Shown in pieces: positions 50,423 to 56,651 of a stretch of DNA of 57,599 nucleotides. Numbering within the stretch: position 1 is the stretch's first letter; each line of letters opens with the position of its first letter. Under the pieces are notes generated by a model, which was not told the DNA's origin, ran no database searches, and was given only the letters and a program-made list of their open reading frames with translations. The DNA is from a virus. The position numbers and the translations under genes were made by a program. The stretch spans positions 1 to 57,599 of IMG/VR virus record IMGVR_UViG_3300048541_000085. One strand, given 5' to 3'.

Positions 50423-50449
50423 GCACTCCTATCTCTCTCTGAGAGATAG
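50423..50449 (-). promoter_or_regulatory. Leader hairpin upstream of the CobS-like gene (copy 1)
   Basis: CTATCTCTC pairs perfectly with GAGAGATAG around TCT and is flanked by AGCACTCC. A near copy of the whole element lies upstream of the 118-aa gene. It is in the 80-base leader between the 27-aa peptide and the CobS-like start, so it may control stability or translation of that message. Confidence 0.55.
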
Positions 50450-50465
50450 AGACGCGAAGGGGTCA

Positions 50466-50549
50466 TTATCGGCAAGGACACATCACGAAGACGAGAAACA
50501 CTAGGATTGCCGCCTCGGCAATGTACCGCTTGATTTCGTGTGGCATCAT
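50466..50549 (-). CDS. 27-aa membrane peptide
   Basis: MMPHEIKRYIAEAAILVFLV then FVMCPCR: one hydrophobic helix with a basic N-terminal side. The ATG overlaps the upstream TGA (ATGA). Like the 24-aa peptide on the other side of the CobS-like gene, it is probably real and membrane-bound. Confidence 0.5.
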   Translation of the reverse strand: MMPHEIKRYIAEAAILVFLVFVMCPCR

Positions 50550-50818
50550 TTCCAAGTTCCCTTCGTGACTTCGTAGTTGAAGAAGAGCCAGTCGGGATGA
50601 CATGTGCCAGTCTGCCAAGTGCCATCGGCAAAATACTCAGCTTGCCCACACCCCGTGATGATGTTCATGAAGATGAGCATGAACATGAGGTAGCCAAGCA
50701 ATCCAAGGGTTGTGTAGCCGATGACCGTGACGAGAACTTGCGCCCAATGTTTGCGACCGTACAGACGAGAAGCCTCTTCGTCCGTAAGCCTGCGATAGTT
50801 GTATCTGCGCTTACTCAT
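50546..50818 (-). CDS. Small membrane protein
   Basis: 90 aa. Basic N-terminus (SKRRYNYRRLTDEEASRLYG), a hydrophobic segment of about 30 residues (VLVTVIGYTTLGLLGYLMFM onward) and a C-terminus with two Cys, probably periplasmic. Coupled to its neighbours by short overlaps. Function unknown. Confidence 0.65.
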   Translation of the reverse strand: MSKRRYNYRRLTDEEASRLYGRKHWAQVLVTVIGYTTLGLLGYLMFMLIFMNIITGCGQAEYFADGTWQTGTCHPDWLFFNYEVTKGTWK

Positions 50819-51159
50819 GACGGCATCAGCCTTTGCTCACACTTGGCGTGACCAGTGGCTTTTTCCTCGACCCAGTACACGCATGGCAAGCCATCGGGAA
50901 GTGATAACGACCACATTTGCGTGCCATCGGGTGCAAAAGCGTAATCAGCCTCGAAGTCCACGAAGAACTGCTTGGCATCCAAGAACTTCTGATTGGGTCG
51001 AGGCTTTGTGAAGTTGTTTATGTATTGGCGGTGCAACTTGAGCAATCGCGCCAATACTGTCGCAGGGATTGTTTTGACCGTGACCCTCTGCAAGTCCGCA
51101 AAGAGACACATGTTGCGAGCCTTGCTCGCATCATCGTGATAGGGTTTTACTAACGGCAT
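50815..51159 (-). CDS. Unknown protein, first gene after operators O5/O6
   Basis: 114 aa. MPLVKPYHDDASKARNMCLF, then VKTIPATVLARLLKLHRQYI and a beta C-terminus (TQMWSLSLPDGLPCVYWVEE). The ATG follows AGGAGG and lies 11 bases from O5; longer in-frame starts would run through both operators. First gene of the operon that includes the CobS-like gene. Confidence 0.65.
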   Translation of the reverse strand: MPLVKPYHDDASKARNMCLFADLQRVTVKTIPATVLARLLKLHRQYINNFTKPRPNQKFLDAKQFFVDFEADYAFAPDGTQMWSLSLPDGLPCVYWVEEKATGHAKCEQRLMPS

Positions 51160-51169
51160 ATAGTCCTCC

Positions 51170-51187
51170 TGTACCGTGTGTGATACT
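51170..51187. promoter_or_regulatory. Operator-like 18-bp palindrome O5
   Basis: TGTACCGTGTGTGATACT shares TGTACCGT and GATAC with O1. It sits right before the ribosome-binding site of the 114-aa gene. Confidence 0.6.
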
Positions 51188-51189
51188 GA

Positions 51190-51207
51190 TGTAACACTGA
51201 TGTTACA
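51190..51207. promoter_or_regulatory. Operator-like 18-bp palindrome O6
   Basis: TGTAACACTGATGTTACA has perfect 7-bp arms around CTGA. Its centre is 20 bp from that of O5, again about two helical turns. A leftward promoter (TTGCAT box nearby) would be covered by both. Confidence 0.68.
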
Positions 51208-51238
51208 CCAATGCAAGTGCTGTCTTGTAGACAGACAC

Positions 51239-51273
51239 AAAAAAACCCCCCACCAGCGAACCCGTGAGGGGTT
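51239..51273 (-). terminator. Terminator after the 61-aa gene
   Basis: Read leftward, AACCCCTCAC pairs with GTGGGGGGTT (one T-G) around a ten-base loop, followed by seven Ts. It begins five bases past the preceding stop and separates the promoter-distal genes from the O5/O6-controlled operon. Confidence 0.9.
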
Positions 51274-51277
51274 GATG

Positions 51278-51463
51278 TTAGCGAAGCCACGAGATTAACT
51301 CTCGCTTGGCTTGTCGGCGGTCGCCACGGTTCGCAGTGCGCTTGATGTCGCGCTTGCTTGTGCGTGGTGTCTGCCCAATCTCGCGAAGATAACGGTTGTT
51401 GTTCCGTACATCCACGAAATCGTATGCGACCGCCTTGTGAGCGGATGATTGTGGCTTGGGCAT
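51278..51463 (-). CDS. Small basic protein
   Basis: 61 aa. MPKPQSSAHKAVAYDFVDVR then RTSKRDIKRTANRGDRRQAK, Arg/Lys-rich and hydrophilic. Its start overlaps the upstream stop by one base. Unknown. Confidence 0.6.
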   Translation of the reverse strand: MPKPQSSAHKAVAYDFVDVRNNNRYLREIGQTPRTSKRDIKRTANRGDRRQAKRELISWLR

Positions 51464-51672
51464 TAGTCCTCCATGCCTATTGGCGTTTGGTCAATGATTG
51501 CGTGATGCGTGATGTAGTACACAATCTCAGGAATGTTGATGTGTTCTGCATCGTTGTCATACACGAGACCGTCCTTGGACTGCTTCGTCTTCGCGTGCAT
51601 GATTAGCGAGTAGAAGTGATTGGCGATGTCGTGATTTGACATCGAGATGAGTTGTGATTTCGTTGCGGTCAT
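51463..51672 (-). CDS. Small unknown protein
   Basis: 69 aa. MTATKSQLISMSNHDIANHF, then INIPEIVYYITHHAIIDQTP. GGAGG precedes the ATG. It lies just 26 bases after a terminator, so its expression needs read-through or a compact promoter in that gap. Confidence 0.62.
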   Translation of the reverse strand: MTATKSQLISMSNHDIANHFYSLIMHAKTKQSKDGLVYDNDAEHINIPEIVYYITHHAIIDQTPIGMED

Positions 51673-51698
51673 GTGTAATCCTCCTTGCAGATATGCAC

Positions 51699-51733
51699 AA
51701 AAAAAGCCCCCATCGCTTGCGCGATGAGGGCTT
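51699..51733 (-). terminator. Terminator after the 118-aa gene
   Basis: Read leftward, AAGCCCTCATCGC pairs with GCGATGGGGGCTT (13 bp, one wobble) around GCAA, a GNRA tetraloop, followed by seven Ts. One of the strongest terminators in the genome, 14 bases beyond the stop. Confidence 0.92.
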
Positions 51734-51747
51734 GAGGTTGGGTTGGT

Positions 51748-52104
51748 CTAGCCAAGCAGAGCCATGATGGCCTTGCGCTCGGCTGGCTTGAGCGCGTTGA
51801 GCTTCGCCGCGAAGGCAACCGCTGACGCTTCCTCGGCGGAAGACTTGGGCTTGGAAGCCTTCGGCTTCGGCGCAAGTGCGGTCTTGAGTGCGACCACCTT
51901 GTCGAGGTTCGCGGAAATCTTCGCGACCTTGCCCTCGATGAATTTCGCCGAGAGGGGTTCACCCTTGCGTGAGTGCGTGCGCGACTTGGCGTTCGCCAAG
52001 CGTGCCTCGAACACGGCGATGATTGGGTCGATGTCGCCAACGGTCTTGGCGGTCTCCGCTTGCGCGATGAGTTGCTCTGCGAGCAGTGCGTTGAGTGCTG
52101 TCAT
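51748..52104 (-). CDS. Small Ala/Lys-rich helical protein
   Basis: 118 aa. MTALNALLAEQLIAQAETAK, a helical middle, a Lys/Pro/Ala linker (PKPKASKPKSS) and a short C-terminal helix (LNALKPAERKAIMALLG). AAGGAG precedes the ATG. Composition resembles small nucleoid-associated or RNA-binding proteins, but no family is recognised. First gene of the long leftward block, with its own terminator, so probably strongly expressed as a single gene. Confidence 0.68.
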   Translation of the reverse strand: MTALNALLAEQLIAQAETAKTVGDIDPIIAVFEARLANAKSRTHSRKGEPLSAKFIEGKVAKISANLDKVVALKTALAPKPKASKPKSSAEEASAVAFAAKLNALKPAERKAIMALLG

Positions 52105-52170
52105 GATGTATCTCCTTCTGATGCACGTTGGTTCAACTGGCTGACTGCCGAAGCAACAGCCGACCTAAAT

Positions 52171-52197
52171 AGCACTCCCCCTCTCTCTGAGAGGTAG
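52171..52197 (-). promoter_or_regulatory. Leader hairpin upstream of the 118-aa gene (copy 2)
   Basis: AGCACTCC then CCTCTC-TCT-GAGAGG and TAG: nearly the same element as that before the CobS-like gene, in the same orientation and also in a 5' leader. Confidence 0.55.
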
Positions 52198-52262
52198 GCG
52201 CACATGCGCGGGACGATGGGTGGGCTAAGTCCCTGTTATGATTGGGCATGGTGCTAAGAACC

Positions 52263-52437
52263 CCCATTGAACCCCGCTTTGTCTGTGCAAATCGAAGATT
52301 TGTAACCAAAGCATCGCCGATTGTCCCTCAATGGGACACAAAAACCGTTGAAAATCAACGACTTGTCGTTGGGTCAGGCAGTTTTGTGACACGGCAAAGC
52401 CGTGTGACGGGCGGGGTGGGGTGCGACCCGCCGCCCG
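52263..52437. other. Array of hairpins between the leftward and late operons
   Basis: The 407-base gap between the 118-aa gene and the terminase genes holds no convincing gene. It contains in succession CAAATC/GATTTG (52288-52302), TGTCCC/GGGACA (52322-52338), CGTTGA/TCAACG (52346-52360), CAACGAC-TT-GTCGTTG (52356-52371), ACACGGC/GCCGTGT (52389-52405) and CGGGCGG/CCGCCCG with an inner GGGT/ACCC (52408-52437). CCCATTGA at 52263 also pairs with TCAATGGG at 52328. Candidate packaging site, origin or structured RNA. Confidence 0.6.
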
Positions 52438-52511
52438 CATGCGTTATCGTGTCATCCGGGCAACCGAATTTTCGCACCAAATTTTGAAAACCTTGTACTA
52501 TAGGAGATACA

Positions 52512-52901
52512 ATGCCAGCAGTTCGCAAACACCCGCACCCAACAAAAGGCTCAGGCGGATTAACCGCAGTAACGCCAGTTGAGATAGACCGTGTAAGACG
52601 AAGTGTGCTAGATGTAGTAAGGAACAACATTCCACAGGTGCGTGAAGTTCTTGACGGCTCCCGCAAGTGGGACAATCAACAGGTTCGCCTGTTTGGCATG
52701 ATGTTAAACAAGGTAATGCCCGACTTGCACCATAGTTTTAACCAGCACTCGGTCGAGACGAAGGACGTACACGAACTGAGCATAGCGGAATTAGAAGAAA
52801 TAGCCGCCAAATCTGAGGAGATTGAGCCCGATGAGAGTGACGAGAGCCGAAGCGGCGAAATACTTGTTGAAGTTAAAGAAGGCGAAGACCAGCTTTCCTG
52901 A
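52512..52901 (+). CDS. Putative small terminase subunit
   Basis: 129 aa. Directly upstream of and overlapping the large terminase gene. Helical core (VEIDRVRRSVLDVVRNNIPQ; RLFGMMLNKVMPDLHHSF) and a very acidic C-terminus. TAGGAGA precedes the ATG. No clear HTH; assignment rests on position, size and helical content. Confidence 0.68.
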   Translation: MPAVRKHPHPTKGSGGLTAVTPVEIDRVRRSVLDVVRNNIPQVREVLDGSRKWDNQQVRLFGMMLNKVMPDLHHSFNQHSVETKDVHELSIAELEEIAAKSEEIEPDESDESRSGEILVEVKEGEDQLS

Positions 52902-54468
52902 TTTTGTTAGGGCCATGAACCCCGACTTTGAATTTGCACCCTTCCAACTAGAGCTAATGGAGACCTTAGATGCCCTCGAAAAAGACGAACTCGGTGTACG
53001 AAGACTTCTTATTACTATGCCCCCCAGACACGCCAAGTCTTTCATCGCGACTGTACACTTTCCTGTCTACTATCTGGCCAAAAAGCCTGTCCGCAATGTC
53101 CTCAGCACCTCGTACAATCAGGATTTGGCAAAGACTTTTGGTCGCCAAGTACGCGATTTGGCTCGTGAGCCTATCGTTACTCAGGCGTTCGATGATTTCC
53201 AAATGTCGGAAGAGAGTCGCGCAGTTGATGACTGGCGCACTAGCCTTAACGGCACTTATTTTGCTACTGGCATTGGCGGTTCCACTACGGGCCGTGCGGC
53301 TACTATGCTCATACTTGATGACCCTATCAAAGCCCGTGAGGAAGCTGACAGTGCCACCCAGCGTAACAAAACTTGGTCGTACTATGTATCGGCTCTTACA
53401 ACTCGTAAACAACCTGAGCCAGACGGAACTTCGGCACTGGAAATTGTTATCCTAACACGCTGGCACCCAGATGATGTAGCGGGTCGTCTCATGGAGACGG
53501 AGGATTGGAAAGAGGGAATGTGGAAGCACATAGATTTCCCTGCGATACAGAGAGTAAAAGGCAATGTCAAAAAATCCGTGGCTTCTCTCCCAGAAGATGA
53601 CCCGCGCTTCATTCCGCAGGGTGAGCTCAGTAAGGTCGCCCCATCAAAAAGACACTACAGTGAAGAAAGCGAAGAAGCTCTCTGGCCAGAGCGGTTCCCA
53701 CTTGACGAACTCAAAAAACGAGAAAGACTAGACCCTCGCGAGTTTGCCAGTCTTTACCAGCAATCACCGTATGTAGCTGGGGGAAACCTAATCAAGTCGT
53801 CTTGGTGGAAAACCTATGACCCAGAAGAAACAAACATAACTACGGTTATCATAAGTGCGGACACAGCCTTCAAGAAAAACGAGCGGGCAGACTATTCTGT
53901 TCTTATGACCATCGGCATGGATAACGCTGGTGACATATACATTATGGAGATACGCCGCGAAAAAATGGACTTTCCAGAATTAAAGAGAGCTTGCATAGGC
54001 ATAAACGGAAAGTGGAGAGGAAGAGGCTTGAGGGGTTTTTATGTTGAGGACAAGGCTTCAGGGCAGTCTTTGATACAAGAATTAAAAAACCAATCCGGCA
54101 TGGCGGTCATACCGTACAAGGTTAGTACAGATAAAGTTTCTCGCCTAAACGCTGTCACTCCAATAATCGAGGGTGGCAGAGTTCATCTCCCAAAGACAGC
54201 ACCGTGGGTAGATGCCTTTATGGAAGAGGCTCAATCCTTCCCCTCTGGCAAACACGATGACCAGATAGACGCTTTGTCTATGGGGTTGGATGCAATAAGC
54301 CGTATGGGTGGCGGAAACTTAAACATGATAAACTCTCCCATCGAGCTTTCGGACAGCCTTTACTCGCAATTTGAACCTATTGGCGGGGGGTCATCCCTCC
54401 AATCCCAGTGGTCAGACAGCCTATCGAAGTCTCGTGACAAGAGATTTGTCAACTGGGGCGAGTTATAG
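52831..54468 (+). CDS. terL: Terminase large subunit
   Basis: 545 aa. ATPase domain with Walker A MPPRHAKS (63-70) and Walker B MLILDDP (D163, D164). RNase H-like nuclease with ISADTAF (D344), YVEDKASG (D407) and HDDQIDAL (D476, D477, D480). Drives packaging and cuts the concatemer. The ATG after GAGGAG was preferred to a TTG three codons earlier; it overlaps the small-subunit gene by 71 bases. A CAAGACGA-free stretch of about 4.7 kb ends within this gene. Confidence 0.93.
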   Translation: MRVTRAEAAKYLLKLKKAKTSFPDFVRAMNPDFEFAPFQLELMETLDALEKDELGVRRLLITMPPRHAKSFIATVHFPVYYLAKKPVRNVLSTSYNQDLAKTFGRQVRDLAREPIVTQAFDDFQMSEESRAVDDWRTSLNGTYFATGIGGSTTGRAATMLILDDPIKAREEADSATQRNKTWSYYVSALTTRKQPEPDGTSALEIVILTRWHPDDVAGRLMETEDWKEGMWKHIDFPAIQRVKGNVKKSVASLPEDDPRFIPQGELSKVAPSKRHYSEESEEALWPERFPLDELKKRERLDPREFASLYQQSPYVAGGNLIKSSWWKTYDPEETNITTVIISADTAFKKNERADYSVLMTIGMDNAGDIYIMEIRREKMDFPELKRACIGINGKWRGRGLRGFYVEDKASGQSLIQELKNQSGMAVIPYKVSTDKVSRLNAVTPIIEGGRVHLPKTAPWVDAFMEEAQSFPSGKHDDQIDALSMGLDAISRMGGGNLNMINSPIELSDSLYSQFEPIGGGSSLQSQWSDSLSKSRDKRFVNWGEL

Positions 54469-54504
54469 GACGACAAACAGCTTAGTTTTTAGGATTATTA
54501 TTTC

Positions 54505-56394
54505 ATGTGGTATAAAGATTCAAGTTTAAGCAAAGATGATGTTGTTGTTGACCTGTCTAATTTGATGGAGCCAATAACTGCGTATGAAGACATATCTGAT
54601 ATGCTCACCGAAGACCAAGAGCGAAAGCTCATTGATTATGTTCGGGCGGCATCTCAAATGTCATGGCACAGCATTTCCCGCCGATACGACCATTGGAAGG
54701 ATGCTGACCGTGCCCACGATGTTTGGGTTCCGGCGGATACTACAAAGTTTAGGGAAAAGGCGGTCATTGCTGATACACGGGCAATAGCAGACACAGTTCT
54801 TACATATCAAATGGCGGCATTAGCTGGCCGTAACCCTATGTTTCAGCTTGAGGGATTAAACAGAAAGTCTCGCAAGTCTTCACTAATCCTTGAACGCTTA
54901 CTGCACCAGCACATGAGACGCACAGCAGGCGAGGCTCGTCTTGCTCAACTTCTTCTGGACAGCATCAGGTATGGCTTTGCTCCTACAAAAATTGTGTGGG
55001 ACACAAACGCAAACACTTCAAAGATTGTAAACTTTGACCCAAGAAAATGTTTTCCAGACCCACGAGTCTCGTGGGGTGACTGGGAACAAATGCAATTTAT
55101 TATTTTTACTGACTACGTTTCCACGAACGCTCTTTTGTCTAGCGGCATGTACCCGAAACTGTCCAAGTATCCGGGTCTAAGACGAAAGGCAAACAAGTCC
55201 AGCGGTTGGCTTTCTCACAAGTATTGGAAGGAAGAAGGCCGTGGACTGTCCATAAATCCAGAAGACCCTCGCGGGAACGAAAACGGATTTCACTTCACGC
55301 TCGACCAGTCTCGTACTATCGATGAAATGTGGGTGAGGTTTCAGGGCTATGAAATCGGCGTTCCCTCGGTCGAACAAATTTGGATGTGTGTGACAATACT
55401 AGACGAAGAGGCAGTTATACGTTGCCAGCTAAATCCTTACGGACAGCAGTTCCCGGTCGTTATAGGTGGACTTTATCAAGACAGCCACAAGACTTACAGC
55501 CAATCGCTGTATGACCTTTTACTGCCGCTACACGAAATCAGCACATGGTTGCTACGCTCTCGTATAGATAACGTGCAAGCCGCCCTTAATAACTTAGTCT
55601 TCGTTGACCCTACTCAGGTCTCCGTGCCAGACCTAATTGATAGAAACCCGTGGGGTGTTGTGCGAACTATGCCGGGTGCTAAACCGGGCGATGGTGTCTT
55701 TATCGCTGAAATACCAGACGTAACTCGCGGCCATTGGCAAGATATTGGTGCGATGTCTGACCTAAAACAGCGTATTAGTGCCGCGTCAGATGCCCAGCAA
55801 GGTGTCCCAACCGCCGATGGTGTTCGTACAGCAACAGAAATACAGAGGCTAACTCAGTTGGGCTCACAACGTCTGGGCGTTATTGCTCGCATTATGTCAG
55901 CCACGACTATACGTCCCATGGTTCGCATGATGACTGCCAACCTACAGGATGCTCTTAATGTTGAGGGTAGCCTGAAGATTGACACAGACGGTGCTGGTGG
56001 ACAGCTTCAAGCTATGGCCAACGATGGCTATATCGATTTTGATTCCAGCATGATACAGGGTGATATTGATTACTTGGTAATTGATGGCACGCTCCCTGTA
56101 GAGCCAGCGAGGAACGCTGAGACATGGATGAACATGCTTCAAGTCATGGGCCAAACAGGGCTAAACATGGAATACAACACAGGCAAGATTCTTGAGGAGG
56201 CCATTCGTGCGATGGGCGTTAGCGACATCGAACAGTACAAGGTCTCTCAAGAACAGATGCAACAGCAAGGGCCATCACCTTCACAGCAAATGGCCATGGC
56301 AGAGAAAGCTAGAGGGGCAAGTGTTGTGTCCCAAGAACAACTTATGGAACAAGCGCAAAAAGGAAATGTTGTGCCAATGAGGGAGGCTCAGTAA
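54505..56394 (+). CDS. Portal protein
   Basis: 629 aa. It follows terL. WHSISRRYDHWKDADRAHDV at the N-terminus, LLHQHMRRTAGEARLAQLLL, FDPRKCFPDPRVSWGDWEQM and FPVVIGGLYQDSHKTYSQSL are typical of podoviral portal proteins. Its C-terminus is Gln-rich (EQMQQQGPSPSQQMAMAEKA), probably the barrel or disordered tail. Forms the dodecameric DNA entry channel. Confidence 0.88.
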   Translation: MWYKDSSLSKDDVVVDLSNLMEPITAYEDISDMLTEDQERKLIDYVRAASQMSWHSISRRYDHWKDADRAHDVWVPADTTKFREKAVIADTRAIADTVLTYQMAALAGRNPMFQLEGLNRKSRKSSLILERLLHQHMRRTAGEARLAQLLLDSIRYGFAPTKIVWDTNANTSKIVNFDPRKCFPDPRVSWGDWEQMQFIIFTDYVSTNALLSSGMYPKLSKYPGLRRKANKSSGWLSHKYWKEEGRGLSINPEDPRGNENGFHFTLDQSRTIDEMWVRFQGYEIGVPSVEQIWMCVTILDEEAVIRCQLNPYGQQFPVVIGGLYQDSHKTYSQSLYDLLLPLHEISTWLLRSRIDNVQAALNNLVFVDPTQVSVPDLIDRNPWGVVRTMPGAKPGDGVFIAEIPDVTRGHWQDIGAMSDLKQRISAASDAQQGVPTADGVRTATEIQRLTQLGSQRLGVIARIMSATTIRPMVRMMTANLQDALNVEGSLKIDTDGAGGQLQAMANDGYIDFDSSMIQGDIDYLVIDGTLPVEPARNAETWMNMLQVMGQTGLNMEYNTGKILEEAIRAMGVSDIEQYKVSQEQMQQQGPSPSQQMAMAEKARGASVVSQEQLMEQAQKGNVVPMREAQ

Positions 56395-56651
56395 TGCCAG
56401 AGCAAAAAGCATATCAGCTAGAGCCACTTACAGGTTTTACGCCGCATGAAAAGAATTATATCAAAGCTCTTATCAGGGAAGCAATCGCAGAGATTCCAGC
56501 ACCTACACCTTCGTCTTGCAACTGTTCAGGGCAAGTTGACGGCGTGTCAAGACGAATCTCAGACCTTGAGGCTCGCTACGTTGAGGACGACAAATACGTT
56601 ATAACTAGGGCAAAATTAGCTGTGTTCATGAAAGAAGAGGGCATAGAATAA
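56394..56651 (+). CDS. Small protein after portal
   Basis: 85 aa. FTPHEKNYIKALIREAIAEI, then a CNCSG motif and a C-terminal helix. It overlaps both neighbours as TAATG, indicating coupled translation. Unknown; possibly a head-tail accessory protein. Confidence 0.68.
   Translation: MPEQKAYQLEPLTGFTPHEKNYIKALIREAIAEIPAPTPSSCNCSGQVDGVSRRISDLEARYVEDDKYVITRAKLAVFMKEEGIE

Larger units (their letters stand above)
43..56555. repeat. Dispersed 8-bp sequence CAAGACGA (about 57 copies)
   Basis: Counted by eye: about 27 copies as CAAGACGA and 30 as TCGTCTTG on the given strand. Examples: 43, 1972, 2872, 4531, 7448, 13216, 13233, 22437, 25023, 31163, 38632, 42003, 45611, 47229, 49071, 49101, 53807, 56511, 56548. 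Nearly all lie in genes but in all reading frames. One-base variants at the last position (T, C, G) total only about 12. Confidence 0.8.

Noticed and set aside
52496-52507. ACTATAGGAGA resembling the end of a T7-type promoter before the small terminase gene
   Set aside because: No phage RNA polymerase gene was found, the upstream promoter bases do not match, and the sequence is explained as the ribosome-binding site.
52355-52675. Leftward 106-aa frame across the hairpin array
   Set aside because: It overlaps the small terminase candidate and ends inside the repeats; no start signal and no protein-like pattern.
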